Source of the DNA: Marvinbryantia formatexigens
GTDB lineage: Bacteria > Bacillota > Clostridia > Oscillospirales > Ruminococcaceae
Assembly (NCBI GenBank): GCA_021771035.1
Contig: JAETPU010000001.1
Coordinates: 186,001 to 250,000, forward strand
Direction: 5' to 3'
DNA: 64,000 nt
Part shown: piece by piece, positions 8,213 to 18,179 of the stretch
How positions within the stretch are numbered: position 1 is the first letter of the stretch
Layout: each line of letters starts with the position of its first letter
Notes under the pieces: generated by a model
Told to the model about the DNA's origin: nothing
Seen by the model: the letters and a program-made list of their open reading frames with translations, nothing else
The model's database searches: none
Made by a program: the position numbers and the translations under genes

Positions 8213-10225
8213 CTATTCCCGGTCGCCATAGGGGCTGCTGTGGGCCTGCTCTTTGACAATACCAAGCCGGTATGCATTGAGCAGCATCTTAAGGTCCTCC
8301 ACCCGCTCCTTCATCACTGCGCCTTCGTCCGTATCCGCCACCTTTCTGCGGATGTTGACAGTCTCAAAAATATTGGAGGTGGAGATAATATCCTTATTTT
8401 CCTCGATGGCGGTCTGTACTGTATCAAAAGGCGCATGGGAAATCAGGCGCATCCCGTGAGAGTTGTAAATCAGCGTATAGCCCGCAATTCCCGTAGTGGG
8501 CTGGTAGGCTTTACAGAAGCCCCCATCGATGACAATCAGCTTACCGGAAGCCTTCACCGGGCTCTCCCCATCCTTGGTTTTTACCGGCACATGGCCGTTG
8601 ATGATATGGGAGGTTGCGGCGTCCAGGCCGAATTCACGGAGAATTCGGCTGCAGGCCTCTTCGTCATCGGTAAAGGAATAGTAGGCGTTTTTCGGCTCCT
8701 GGCGCACGCTGGGATCCTCGATGAGGTATTTTTCAAAGGTGGACATTTTATTGCGCCCAAACAGCGGCGAGAGCTTGCCGCACCAGAGATACCACATAAA
8801 GTCCTGTCCCTGCCGCTGCTCCTGAGAGCCCTCCTCCCCAAAATAGGCCCGGCGCGCCATGGCCTCGGCGTAGTCCATCAGAGGCTTTCCGCAAAGGGCC
8901 TGGCTGTCAAAACGAATGGAAGCAAAGCTGCCGTCCTCGTTCATCGGGATGCAGCCATGGAACAGCAGATTGGAGTTATAGCACCGGTACAGCCCGCCCT
9001 TGGAATAGAGAAACCTCACGTGCCGCTGCAGCTTTTCGCTCTGCATGAAGGACATCTTGAGCGCATCCAGACAGCGTTCTTCCTCCTTGGTGAGGGCATA
9101 GGGATCCTTGGGATCCACGGTGGGAAAATGGCAGTCCCGGATGGGGTATGTTGTTTGTTCTACCAGGACAGTCCCCTTCTCATAATCAATTTTATCCAGG
9201 AGCAGCCGATCCTCCATCTCATATTCCGGATGGCGGTGAATCAGCTGGCCTTCCAATTTAAAGAGCATGACCGCCACGGCCTTGTGAATTTTGGCTATCA
9301 GGGTCATGTCCTTCTTTTCGAAATGCCGCTGCGGCGCAATGTTTCGTGCCGCAAAGCACTGGCAGTCATCCTTAGCGTAGGCCTCCTGGGCAAAGAGGAT
9401 CAACGAGCGCAGATTGATGCCATAGCCGATTTCAATGACATCCAGGTTGCTGTACTGCAGGCTGACATTCAGGACATTGGCAATACAGGCCAGGCTGCCC
9501 GCCGCGGCTCCCATCCAGAGGATATCGTGGTTTCCCCACTGAATGTCCACACAGTGGTGCTCCATCAGGGAATCCAGGATAATATCCGGCCTTGCGCCCC
9601 GGTCAAAGATATCCCCCACAATATGCAGGCGATCCACCGCCAGGCGCTTGATAAGCTCAGCCAAGGCGCGGATGAAGGCGTCGGCCCTGTCAATATCGAT
9701 GATCGTGGCAATGATGCGCTCATAGTACAGTTCCTTGTTCTCCACATCATTGGTATGCAACAGTTCATCGATGATATAGTCGAAATCCTCCGGCAGGGCG
9801 CGGCGCACCTTGGAGCGCGGATATTTTGAAGCCACCACACGGCAGATTTCAATGAGCCGGTGCAGGGTGATGCGGTACCAATCCTTGAGATCCCGCTTAT
9901 CCTTTTTTATGAGTTCCAGCTTTTTTTCCGGATAATAAATGAGTGTTGCCAGCTCCGAGCGTTCTGTGTTGGAGAGCGTATTGGCATAAACCAGATCCAC
10001 TTTTTCCTTGATAACGCCGGACGCATTGTTGAGAATATGTTCAAAGGCCTCATGTTCCCCGTGCAGATCGCTCATAAAATGCTCGGTTCCCTTAGGTAAA
10101 TCCATATTGGCCTGCAAATTGATAATGGAGGCCGCCACCTTTTGAATGGTTGGGTATTCTCTCGCCAAAAGCTCCACATATTTGCGGTTGAAGCTGGCGG
10201 GGTTCGTTTGCACCTGCTTGTCCAA
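8213..10225 (-). CDS. fbp: Class III fructose-1,6-bisphosphatase
   Basis: 670-residue Firmicutes-type (class III) fructose-1,6-bisphosphatase, the committing step of gluconeogenesis, built on a calcineurin-like metallophosphatase fold. Metal-ligand motifs are visible: SDLHGEHEAFEHIL (about residue 52), VGDIFDRGARPD, WGNHDILWMGA and, much later, INGHVPVK. Length fits the family (about 640-670). The start is TTG at 10225, chosen for AGGAG seven bases upstream and the family-like N-terminus. It is transcribed as a single gene. Confidence 0.96.
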   Translation of the reverse strand: MDKQVQTNPASFNRKYVELLAREYPTIQKVAASIINLQANMDLPKGTEHFMSDLHGEHEAFEHILNNASGVIKEKVDLVYANTLSNTERSELATLIYYPEKKLELIKKDKRDLKDWYRITLHRLIEICRVVASKYPRSKVRRALPEDFDYIIDELLHTNDVENKELYYERIIATIIDIDRADAFIRALAELIKRLAVDRLHIVGDIFDRGARPDIILDSLMEHHCVDIQWGNHDILWMGAAAGSLACIANVLNVSLQYSNLDVIEIGYGINLRSLILFAQEAYAKDDCQCFAARNIAPQRHFEKKDMTLIAKIHKAVAVMLFKLEGQLIHRHPEYEMEDRLLLDKIDYEKGTVLVEQTTYPIRDCHFPTVDPKDPYALTKEEERCLDALKMSFMQSEKLQRHVRFLYSKGGLYRCYNSNLLFHGCIPMNEDGSFASIRFDSQALCGKPLMDYAEAMARRAYFGEEGSQEQRQGQDFMWYLWCGKLSPLFGRNKMSTFEKYLIEDPSVRQEPKNAYYSFTDDEEACSRILREFGLDAATSHIINGHVPVKTKDGESPVKASGKLIVIDGGFCKAYQPTTGIAGYTLIYNSHGMRLISHAPFDTVQTAIEENKDIISTSNIFETVNIRRKVADTDEGAVMKERVEDLKMLLNAYRLGIVKEQAHSSPYGDRE

Positions 10226-10371
10226 TCAAATGCTCCTTCCTGTTTGCAGCTTGCCCGGCTGGGCAGTATCGAAAGCCGGGTTCTCTTTACGCCGCTGCGA
10301 TTCCATCTTCATTGGCATAAAACACCATTACGCCGGGCCTTTTACAGCCTCTTGCATCAATGCTGCAATCC

Positions 10372-10406
10372 GAAAAAGGGAGGCCGCAGCTTGCTGCGCA
10401 GCCCCC
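10372..10406 (-). terminator. Terminator after the DUF624 gene
   Basis: A 13-base GC-rich stem (GGGAGGCCGCAGC side) closed by a 3-base loop, followed on the minus strand by TTTTT, lies just downstream of the stop codon at 10418. Confidence 0.8.
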
Positions 10407-10417
10407 TTATCTCTTTC

Positions 10418-11278
10418 CTACTTACTTTCCTTATCCTCAGGCAGGCCAACAGTATCCTGGAAGATGACTTCGTCATCCTCTTCCTCGCCGTTTTCCTCTT
10501 TTTGCTGGTCATAATAAGGCTTTACACAATATTTTTCCACATACTGATAAGAGTTGTAACAGACGATAAACACAATCAGGGAGAATCCAAAGACAATCAT
10601 GGGCAGCAGCGAAACCGGGAAAAACCAAATGACCAGAAAACTCAGGCCGCCTGCAAACAGCAGGGTGAGCAGGTTGGTCTTCATGCCCACAATGGCAAAG
10701 ATAAAACAGTTTTTCAGAATGGCGGAGAGCTTTAGATCCAACGTGACAATCATCAGATAGGGATAGAAGGAGGCCAAGATCAAAATAAAAGCCAGCACAC
10801 CCGTGACCACCATAGGGATCAGCATAATGCTGTTACTGGAGGACTGTGTCCAATAAAAGGACAGCGACAGGGTTACAATAACCGCCAGGACGGATTCCAA
10901 AAGGCTGACCGCCAGGGACTGTTTCCAGTTCTCCTTGATATTGTCCACAAAGTCCGCAATCATAAAATAGGTGCGCTTCTGGACGATGTTGCGCAGGATA
11001 TAGGTCATTCCCGCCATGGCAGGGCCGCTGAATGCCAGAATCATCCCGCACACCAACAGGAACTGGAAGAAAAAGGCCGACTTGCGCATAAAAAACAAGC
11101 CGATGAGGGTTGGCACCAGGGCAAACAGGGCAGCAGCCAGCAAAAACATCAAATTCAGCTCAATCAGCTTGCCGAATTTGCGGATTACCAGCTCGATAAA
11201 GTCGGCAAAGCGCGTCTTTTCCGGAGTATATTTACTGACACCCTTCCCCTCTTTAGAATAACTTGAAAACAGTCCCAT
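10418..11278 (-). CDS. DUF624 (YesL-like) membrane protein
   Basis: 286-residue membrane protein with an N-terminal cytoplasmic segment (MGLFSSYSKEGKGVSKYTPEK), about six membrane helices and an acidic C-terminal tail (ENGEEEDDEV). This is the layout of DUF624/YesL proteins, often found near carbohydrate uptake genes and of unknown mechanism. The start at 11278 keeps the characteristic N-terminus; an upstream in-frame start at 11320 is less likely because AAGGAG lies between them. The neighbours do not suggest a pathway. Confidence 0.8.
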   Translation of the reverse strand: MGLFSSYSKEGKGVSKYTPEKTRFADFIELVIRKFGKLIELNLMFLLAAALFALVPTLIGLFFMRKSAFFFQFLLVCGMILAFSGPAMAGMTYILRNIVQKRTYFMIADFVDNIKENWKQSLAVSLLESVLAVIVTLSLSFYWTQSSSNSIMLIPMVVTGVLAFILILASFYPYLMIVTLDLKLSAILKNCFIFAIVGMKTNLLTLLFAGGLSFLVIWFFPVSLLPMIVFGFSLIVFIVCYNSYQYVEKYCVKPYYDQQKEENGEEEDDEVIFQDTVGLPEDKESK

Positions 11279-11457
11279 TTTAATGAAGCACTCCTTTTTA
11301 ACGTCTTGTTCCCGGAACACTCCGGTTTAAAGCTGGCAAAACTGTTATTTTGCCAGGCGATGGTTTATTTTTATAACCCTTGGCGTTTCCCTGTTTCCAG
11401 GCTGCACTTTGATGGCATGGCTGTTCCAATACCGGAAACTGAAACGTTACGTCTCCT

Positions 11458-12288
11458 CTAAGCTTTCGCCTGCGCGCTCTGGGGTTTTTGATGCAGGATA
11501 CAGGAATTCCCCAGCATCTGGCGCACCTGGCTGTGCAGCACGCCGTTCTCCAGCATATGCTGCGCCAGGGAATGCCGGAAGGTGTCCGGGGTTACTTCCT
11601 TATTGAGCCCCAACTGGCGGCAGTAGGCCTTCACAATTTTCCAAATTCCCTGGCGAGTCATGCGTTCTCCCTTCCGGTTGGCAAAAAGAGGGGCATCCCC
11701 ACTAAGCTCCGGATGATCGGCACAATACTCGTTGAGAGCATCCACCGCTTGGATGGGAAGCGGAATTACCCGGACGATATCCCGGTTTCGGTAGGCAAGA
11801 ACTTCCTCATTTGGATCATAATCGCCGAAATTCAAAGCCGCTAAATCGGAGACGCGCATACCCGTGGCATAGAATACCTGAAGCAGCGCCCTATCCCGTC
11901 TGCCCTTGGGGTTTGAGCAATCCGGCGCCTGCAAAAAGAGCAGGATTTCCTGGGGCGTCAGCACATCGGGAACACCCGGCGGCGGACCCTGGACCTGCCG
12001 TTCCATGCATTTGAGAAATTCCGGCGGGACCTGTCCGCCTAAAAACTGGATGAAGCATTTCATAGAACACAAAAAACGGGAAATTGTAGCCGGCGTGCGA
12101 CCGCTGGATTCCAGATACCGCACATACCGCGCAAGCGACTGGGCCTCTCCATACTCCTCGGATTCTCCGGCCTCAGCAGCCGTATAAGCCAAATAGGCGC
12201 TCAAGTCCCGTACATAGGCCTGAACGGTGTTTTCCGACTTTCCCCGCTGTTTCAGGTATTCGGCAAACTCCGGCAAATATTCAGTCAT
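11458..12288 (-). CDS. XerD-like tyrosine recombinase, catalytically degenerate
   Basis: 276 residues with the two-domain tyrosine recombinase fold: an N-terminal SAM-like core-binding domain (residues 1-90) and a C-terminal domain from about 110. Only part of the active site survives. Arg I is present (GMRVSDL) and Arg II is present (DTFRHS), but His is Asp in that motif, the beta-hairpin Lys is absent (RNRDIVR), LGH has become LGN, and no Tyr nucleophile follows (ILHQKPQSAQAKA, stop). Neighbouring frames do not restore a Tyr, so one simple frameshift is not the cause. It directly follows spoIIM, as xerD does in many spore formers. It may be a DNA-binding relic or a structural partner. Confidence 0.85.
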   Translation of the reverse strand: MTEYLPEFAEYLKQRGKSENTVQAYVRDLSAYLAYTAAEAGESEEYGEAQSLARYVRYLESSGRTPATISRFLCSMKCFIQFLGGQVPPEFLKCMERQVQGPPPGVPDVLTPQEILLFLQAPDCSNPKGRRDRALLQVFYATGMRVSDLAALNFGDYDPNEEVLAYRNRDIVRVIPLPIQAVDALNEYCADHPELSGDAPLFANRKGERMTRQGIWKIVKAYCRQLGLNKEVTPDTFRHSLAQHMLENGVLHSQVRQMLGNSCILHQKPQSAQAKA

Positions 12289-12314
12289 ACCTTTTTACCC
12301 ACTCCAAACCATTA

Positions 12315-12950
12315 TCAGGTGATACCCAAAACATGAAATTCCAAATAAAACGCGCCCGAATTCAGCAGGGCGGCCGCCATCATCAATCCAAAATAAAAGA
12401 CAAACTGCGCCAGATACCGCCGGATCACCGGAAGCAGCTCCCGGGAACCCTGCCCGGATATCTTGACAAAAAAGCAGCAGGACAGATACAGGGCGGAACG
12501 GCAGGACAGCATCAGGGTGAATCCTGAAAGAACCGCCGCCGGAATGAGAATCAGCATGGCGAACAACAGATCCCGGGTATTGGCCCCCGCATACAGATAT
12601 GCGGCGGTAAAGCCTACTCCCAGCCCATCAAAAAACGGGATAAACAATAAAAGCGGCTGAGAAATTGCCGAGAATCCCAAAAACATAACCAGCAGGAACA
12701 GTAAAACCTGCGGCCCCAGAGAGGAAAGAAACATCTGCCAAAAGGTCATTTCCCGGCGGGCCTGGATATATTTGGAACAGATTAGGGAAAATTGCTGAAG
12801 AGTGCCGGTTGCCGTCTGCCCAAGGCAGATGGTTCCAACCTGAATTCCCAGCAAAAACAGAACCGCCAACACCAGCATCGGCCAGTTCCTGCGGAAAAAG
12901 GACTGAAACGCCGGGCGGCTTTGGGCTCTTCTGTGTTCAATACGCTCCAT
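12315..12950 (-). CDS. spoIIM: Stage II sporulation protein M (SpoIIM)
   Basis: 211-residue membrane protein of the SpoIIM family, part of the SpoIID-SpoIIM-SpoIIP machinery that drives septal peptidoglycan remodelling during forespore engulfment. It shows a basic N-terminus (HRRAQSRPAFQSFFRRN), then four to five hydrophobic helices with the conserved FIPFFDGLGVGFTAAYL. Start at ATG 12950 after GGGAGG. It lies 26 bases before the xerD-like gene, probably in one transcript. Confidence 0.9.
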   Translation of the reverse strand: MERIEHRRAQSRPAFQSFFRRNWPMLVLAVLFLLGIQVGTICLGQTATGTLQQFSLICSKYIQARREMTFWQMFLSSLGPQVLLFLLVMFLGFSAISQPLLLFIPFFDGLGVGFTAAYLYAGANTRDLLFAMLILIPAAVLSGFTLMLSCRSALYLSCCFFVKISGQGSRELLPVIRRYLAQFVFYFGLMMAAALLNSGAFYLEFHVLGIT

Positions 12951-13646
12951 AGTTTTCTTCCTCCCGATTTGAAATTCGGACCATAAGACCTGTCCTATTC
13001 CATATCTATCGGGACAAGGGTGTTTTTATGCCTGCCCAGGAGCTCTTTTGCGGTAACTGTTTAGAGGAATTTCCCGCAAAACCTGACGGATGCCGCTGTT
13101 TTTCTGATAACTTCTACAGTATATCACATTCCCGGGAGGCGCCGCAACTTTTTTACTATTCCTTCATAAAAAGTTCGGAAATCGAACTGTCTGTTGTTCT
13201 TCCAAAGAATCAAGGGATTCCGCCCGGATATTCTGCTTCCTTTCGGCACAGCATAATCTGTTGAGCAGCGTTATCGCGCCTTTTCCTGAACATCATCCTG
13301 CGCTCCCTTCGCTGCCGTCCTTTCCCCTTCAAAGCGCAGGGAATCTATATTTGGAGTTCTGGTATTATTGACATCCCGGCACAAGAAGAGGCCTGTGCTT
13401 TCCCGCCTCTCCATCAATAATACGGCACCAGGCTGGCTGAAGCTGTGCGGCAGCATTCTGGAATTAGGAAAATTTTCCCGCACTCCATTTGCTTTTCGGG
13501 GAATTCCCTTCTGCTTCCCATAACCGCAAAAAGGGCCGAAAGCGTCCCCTTGGGAAGGGGAGGCTCTGCAGACGGCACGTCCCCGCGGCATCACCGGCTG
13601 TTTTATCGGCAAAAGTCCCCCGGTATGCACCGGGGGACTTTCCTAA
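12951..13646. other. Long intergenic region upstream of spoIIM
   Basis: About 700 bases. It holds the terminator at 13613-13642 and a weak minus-strand promoter candidate (TTGCGG 13142-13147, TATACT 13118-13123, 18-base spacer) that could serve spoIIM. Open frames of 78 (plus) and 119 (minus) codons exist, but neither resembles a known protein and the larger overlaps the terminator. Confidence 0.45.
13613..13642 (-). terminator. Terminator after the glycoside hydrolase gene
   Basis: AAAGTCCCCCGG and CCGGGGGACTTT pair around a short loop, ending in TTTT on the minus strand, five bases after the stop codon. Confidence 0.85.
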
Positions 13647-15233
13647 CTACGGTTCCAAAACAATTCTGGTGGCACCGTTATCGGGGAACAGGTATACGCC
13701 GAAATCGGTATCGTCCCCGTTGCGGAGATATTCGGGCTTCCAGCTTCCATCCGGGGTATAGCGCCCATCCTCCACCACAAGATAGTCCATATAGTGTTCC
13801 TGCTGCCAGTCCATCTGCGGAACCTTACCCACCAGTGGAGCAGGATGCCTGCGAAACGCCAGGGAGACACCGATTCCACAGGCCGCGAATTCATTTGGCC
13901 CCAGCTGAAAAATCAGCGCGCGCCCCCGTTTAGTGGTGGGTTCGCTGTGCCGGTGCCGGCAGTCCCCTCCCCGGGGAAAGTCCCCAAACCGGGCCAGAAC
14001 ATCCCAGCCGTCAAAGTGGAGCTGCTGCTCATCGGCAAATTCTTCCTGAATGGCCGCTGCAATTTTCCCGCTGCCCCGCAGAGAGTACAGCAGAGGTTCC
14101 ACGGCCCGCAGGCATTGAAAATTCTCCGCCATCGGCTTTGCGTTGGGGTGAAGCACGCCGTCCTGCAAGGCGCTTTCCGCCCCAAAGAAATGAATTCCGC
14201 TCAGCGCATTCTGCGCAACCGCCCGAAACGCCCCTAAGGCCGCCGGCATACCGCTGCCGGTTTCCGGAATGTACAGGGGATTGTCCTGTCTGGCATAGGC
14301 GTCTGCAATCTCCTCATAATGACGCTGATCTCCGATATACATATCCGGGCAGATCATATCCAGATGGGGTGCAAACCATTTCCACACCGCCAAGTTGCAC
14401 ACCACCGGCCCGCCCGCCGGATAGTTGATGCCGGGGATATCAAAGCCCTGCCTGTCCAGCCACACATTGGTATACATGGGAACAGGAAAAATCTCCTTGC
14501 CCGCCGCGGCTATCGCGTCCACATACTGCGCCATACTGTACGCCTGCAGAAGCTCATCCCCTCTGCGTCCGAACAGCTCGCCCCAGCTTCCCGCCTCTTT
14601 GGCTCCGCATTCCCGCCAGGTGCGGCTTATCTCCTCGTCGGGGCAGTCCTTCATGCGCTGCAGAAGCTCCTGCGGCACCGGGGACTCATACTGCCGCTGC
14701 GCCTCGGGGCCGAAGTCCCGAATGGAACGCCCCACAATTCCCAGTTCGTTTTCTACCTGAACTGCCAGGAGGGTTTCCCGGTTCGGATCCTCCTGCCGCA
14801 GAACCTCCATGAGAGCGCAGAACGCGCGCTGATCCGCTTTTCCCGTCTCGCCCCTAAAGGTGGAGAGGTTGGCAATCTCATAGCCATCGTGGGTTTTCAC
14901 CCTAGGAAACCGCCGATGATCCTGTTTTACCCATTGAGGGACATATTTCATGTGTCCGTTTTTCCAGGTTCCAAACCAGAGAACCACTAGTTTCAGGGAA
15001 CGTTCTCGGCATTCCTTCAGTATCTGCCGGACAATATCCAGATCAAACTTCCCCTCGCTGGGCTCAATTCTCTCCCAGGACACCGCGATAGCCACGGAAT
15101 TGGCATGGACGAGCTCGCAGGCCTTCCAAACCGGCTCAAGCTGCCCGAGCGTATATCCAGAGTTATTGTGAGCCTGTACCCCGATGGGATAAAAAGGCCT
15201 GCCTTTGATTGTAAAAATACTTTCAGGAACCAT
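13647..15233 (-). CDS. Clan-A glycoside hydrolase (DUF5597, beta-galactosidase-like)
   Basis: 528-residue cytoplasmic (no signal peptide) TIM-barrel glycosidase resembling GH35/GH42-type beta-galactosidases with a DUF5597 C-terminal region. Visible active-site signatures are the strand-4 motif VQVENELG (acid/base Glu about 163) and the strand-7 motif YIPETGSG (nucleophile Glu). ICPDMYIGD is typical of the DUF5597 group. The C-terminus forms a beta-sandwich-like tail. It probably removes terminal beta-galactosyl or similar sugars from imported oligosaccharides. Start at ATG 15233 after AAAGGATG. It is monocistronic, with its own promoter and terminator; the sugar is not determined. Confidence 0.85.
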   Translation of the reverse strand: MVPESIFTIKGRPFYPIGVQAHNNSGYTLGQLEPVWKACELVHANSVAIAVSWERIEPSEGKFDLDIVRQILKECRERSLKLVVLWFGTWKNGHMKYVPQWVKQDHRRFPRVKTHDGYEIANLSTFRGETGKADQRAFCALMEVLRQEDPNRETLLAVQVENELGIVGRSIRDFGPEAQRQYESPVPQELLQRMKDCPDEEISRTWRECGAKEAGSWGELFGRRGDELLQAYSMAQYVDAIAAAGKEIFPVPMYTNVWLDRQGFDIPGINYPAGGPVVCNLAVWKWFAPHLDMICPDMYIGDQRHYEEIADAYARQDNPLYIPETGSGMPAALGAFRAVAQNALSGIHFFGAESALQDGVLHPNAKPMAENFQCLRAVEPLLYSLRGSGKIAAAIQEEFADEQQLHFDGWDVLARFGDFPRGGDCRHRHSEPTTKRGRALIFQLGPNEFAACGIGVSLAFRRHPAPLVGKVPQMDWQQEHYMDYLVVEDGRYTPDGSWKPEYLRNGDDTDFGVYLFPDNGATRIVLEP

Positions 15234-15284
15234 ACTGAATCATCCTTTCCTATATAGAGAGAGACGTTTTCGGCTGTCAGCCTC

Positions 15285-15313
15285 AGTATAGCAGGGCCAA
15301 TTCTTCCTGACAA
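15285..15313 (-). promoter_or_regulatory. Promoter of the glycoside hydrolase gene
   Basis: TTGTCA (15308-15313) and TATACT (15285-15290) on the minus strand with a 17-base spacer, about 50 bases before the start codon. Confidence 0.7.
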
Positions 15314-15329
15314 GCGGACGGATTACAAG

Positions 15330-15359
15330 AAAAAAGAGGGATGCCTTTGTGCATCCCTC
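15330..15359 (-). terminator. Terminator after clpB
   Basis: GAGGGATGC and GCATCCCTC form a 9-bp stem with a 6-base loop followed by TTTTTT on the minus strand, 35 bases beyond the clpB stop. Confidence 0.9.
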
Positions 15360-15394
15360 CAAGAGTATTCTATCCTTTAATGGAACATTGGGCG

Positions 15395-18001
15395 TTAGCC
15401 GCGCTGGGCTTTCACCGTAAGTTCCCCATTCTGGCAGTCCACCACCAGGCGGTCGTTGGGCTCAATGTCGCCTGCAATAATTCTGCGGGCGATGAGCGTC
15501 TCCACGTGGCGCTGCAAAAAGCGCTTCATGGGCCGCGCGCCGTAGTGGGGATCAAATCCGCCGTCTACTACAAATTCCTTGGCGGCAGGGGTGAGCTCTA
15601 CCGTCAGCTGTTTTTCGGCCAAACGCCTGCTCAGGCTCTTCACCATCAAATCCACAATCCGGCTGATTTCCTCTTTATTCAGCGGTTTATAGAACACGAT
15701 TTCATCCAGCCGGTTGAGGAATTCAGGGCGGAAATGCTGCTTGACAATGGCATCCACCTGGGCGCGGGCCTCGTCGCTAATCTGCCCGTCGGATCCGATT
15801 CCCTCCAGAAGATAGGTCGAACCCAGGTTGGAGGTCAGGATAATGATGGTGTTTTTAAAGTCCACCGTACGGCCCTGGGAATCGGTCACGATACCGTCGT
15901 CGAGAATCTGAAGCAGGATATTGAACACATCCGGATGGGCCTTTTCCACCTCGTCGAACAGGATGACGGAGTAGGGCTTGCGGCGTACAGCCTCGGTGAG
16001 CTGGCCGCCCTCCTCATATCCCACATATCCGGGAGGCGCTCCAATCAGCCGGGAGACGGAGTGTTTTTCCATGTATTCCGTCATATCAATCCGGATGATG
16101 TTGCGCTCATCATCGAACAGGGTTTCGGCAAGGGCCTTGGCCAGCTCCGTTTTTCCCACACCTGTGGGACCCAGGAACAAAAAGGATCCGATGGGCCGGT
16201 TGGGATCCTGGATTCCGGCGCGGGAACGCAGGATAGCCTCGCTCACCTTCTGTACGGCTTCGTCCTGGCCGATGACCCGCTCATGCAGAATACCCTCCAT
16301 ATGCAAAAGCTTTTCCCGGTCGCCTTCCATGAGCTTGGAGACGGGAATCCCAGTCCAGCGGCCTACAATTTTTGCAATTTCTTCCTCGGTTACCTTGTCC
16401 CGAAGCAGGGTGTTCTCCTGTCTGTCCTTGGTGAGGGCTTCCTCTTCCTGAAGCTGCTTTTGCAGCTGAGGCAGCCTTCCGTATTTTAACTCCGCCGCCT
16501 TGTTCAGGTCGTATTCCCGCTGGGCTTTTTCAATCTGAGCGTTGACCTGCTCAATCTCCTCCCGCAGGGAACGCACCTTGGAGATGGCGTTCTTTTCGTT
16601 TTCCCATTTGGCCTTCATCTCGTTGAAGCTGGCCCGGGTTTCGGCCAAATCCTTCTGGATTTCCCGCAGATGGGCCTGGGAGAGCTCATCCTTTTCCTTC
16701 TTGAGAGCGGCTTCCTCAATTTCGTACTGCATGATCTTACGGGAAATTTCATCCATCTCCGTGGGCATGGAGTCAATCTCCGTGCGGATCATCGCGCAGG
16801 CCTCATCCACCAGATCGATGGCCTTGTCCGGGAGGAACCTGTCGGTGATATACCGGTTGGAGAGCGTGGCGGCGGCAATCAGCGCCTGATCCTGGATATG
16901 CACGCCGTGGAACACCTCATAGCGCTCCTTGAGCCCGCGCAGGATGGCGATGGTATCCTCCACAGTGGGCTCATCCACCAATACAGTCTGGAAACGGCGT
17001 TCCAGGGCCGCATCCTTTTCGATGTACTGGCGGTATTCGTCCAGAGTAGTGGCACCGATACAGTGCAGTTCACCCCTGGCCAGCATAGGCTTGAGCAAAT
17101 TGCCGGCATCCATGGCGCCCTCGGTTTTTCCCGCGCCTACGATAGTGTGCAGCTCGTCAATAAAAAGGATAATCTGCCCTTCGCTCTTTTTAATCTCGTT
17201 GAGCACCGCTTTCAGGCGTTCCTCAAACTCGCCGCGGAACTTTGCTCCTGCAATCAGTGAGCCCATATCCAAAGCAAAGATGGTTTTATCCCTCAGGCCC
17301 TGGGGAACATCTCCCGCCACGATCCGCAGAGCAAGCCCCTCGGCAATGGCGGTTTTGCCCACGCCGGGCTCTCCGATGAGAACCGGATTGTTTTTAGTTT
17401 TCCGGGACAGAATGCGGATGACGTTTCGGATTTCGCTGTCCCGCCCAATCACCGGATCCAGCTTCTGGTTCCTGGCCTTCTCCACCAGATCGGTTCCGTA
17501 TTTTTTTAAGGCGTCATAGGTGTTTTCCGGCGAATCGTTTGTCACCCGGGTGTTTCCCCGCACCGCCATCAGCGCCTTTAAGAAGGTGTTCTTTTCAATG
17601 TGGTGCCGCTGCAGGACACTCTTGAGCGCAGGCTCGGCATCGTCTATCAGAGCTGACATGACGTGTTCCACCGAGACATACTCATCCTTCATGGAATCCG
17701 CCCGGGACTGGGCATCCGCCAGGGCCTTGTCCACCCCCGCGGAGATATAGATTTTCCCCGGTTCCCGTCCGGAGCCGGTGACGCCGGGAATCCGGTCAAT
17801 CTGCGCCATCAAATCCCCTGCCACTGCGTCTGCGTCGCAGCCCATCTTGGTAAGCAGCTGGGCGATCAGGCCGTTTTCCTGGGTCACCAGGGCATAGGCC
17901 AGGTGCGGCTGTTCAATCTGCATATTGGATTTTTGTATTGCCAGATTCTGCGCATCCTGCAGCGCCTCCAGGGAGCGCTGGGTAAAGTTTTGAGCATTCA
18001 T
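15395..18001 (-). CDS. clpB: ATP-dependent chaperone ClpB
   Basis: 868-residue AAA+ disaggregase that rescues aggregated proteins with DnaK. Domains in order: N-terminal repeat domain (1-145), first AAA+ domain with [13 protein letters not shown], long coiled-coil M domain (about 410-530), second AAA+ domain with [14 protein letters not shown], and a C-terminal domain. Length matches the family. Start at ATG 18001 with GGAAGG eight bases upstream. No CIRCE element is present; upstream lies a ribbon-helix-helix gene in the same direction, so the two may share a transcript. Confidence 0.97.
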   Translation of the reverse strand: MNAQNFTQRSLEALQDAQNLAIQKSNMQIEQPHLAYALVTQENGLIAQLLTKMGCDADAVAGDLMAQIDRIPGVTGSGREPGKIYISAGVDKALADAQSRADSMKDEYVSVEHVMSALIDDAEPALKSVLQRHHIEKNTFLKALMAVRGNTRVTNDSPENTYDALKKYGTDLVEKARNQKLDPVIGRDSEIRNVIRILSRKTKNNPVLIGEPGVGKTAIAEGLALRIVAGDVPQGLRDKTIFALDMGSLIAGAKFRGEFEERLKAVLNEIKKSEGQIILFIDELHTIVGAGKTEGAMDAGNLLKPMLARGELHCIGATTLDEYRQYIEKDAALERRFQTVLVDEPTVEDTIAILRGLKERYEVFHGVHIQDQALIAAATLSNRYITDRFLPDKAIDLVDEACAMIRTEIDSMPTEMDEISRKIMQYEIEEAALKKEKDELSQAHLREIQKDLAETRASFNEMKAKWENEKNAISKVRSLREEIEQVNAQIEKAQREYDLNKAAELKYGRLPQLQKQLQEEEALTKDRQENTLLRDKVTEEEIAKIVGRWTGIPVSKLMEGDREKLLHMEGILHERVIGQDEAVQKVSEAILRSRAGIQDPNRPIGSFLFLGPTGVGKTELAKALAETLFDDERNIIRIDMTEYMEKHSVSRLIGAPPGYVGYEEGGQLTEAVRRKPYSVILFDEVEKAHPDVFNILLQILDDGIVTDSQGRTVDFKNTIIILTSNLGSTYLLEGIGSDGQISDEARAQVDAIVKQHFRPEFLNRLDEIVFYKPLNKEEISRIVDLMVKSLSRRLAEKQLTVELTPAAKEFVVDGGFDPHYGARPMKRFLQRHVETLIARRIIAGDIEPNDRLVVDCQNGELTVKAQRG

Positions 18002-18179
18002 AGATACTACCTTCCTTTCCGAAATTTTTGCCGTTTCCCCTCTGCGATTCCCGTGCCGTTGAGCCGAAGGCACTGCACGGGCAGAGAACGTTTAGATTAG
18101 AAACGGAACTGCCTTTCAAATGAACCTGTTATTCTGCATATTGGAATCGTATTTTTTAAAGCTGAGGGTACTCTTTCGC

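Noticed and set aside
8147-9829. 560-codon open frame on the plus strand opposite fbp
   Set aside because: It is the antisense shadow of a clear class III Fbp; no family resemblance or ribosome site.
13271-13630. 119-codon minus-strand frame
   Set aside because: Starts inside the terminator of the glycoside hydrolase gene, has no ribosome site and no known relatives that I recognise.
15341-16489. 382-codon plus-strand frame opposite clpB
   Set aside because: Antisense to the conserved ClpB C-terminal half; composition and absence of motifs mark it as a shadow.
18002-18179. CIRCE or other heat-shock operator before clpB
   Set aside because: Neither a TTAGCACTC nor GAGTGCTAA arm is present; only ordinary sequence and a ribosome site.
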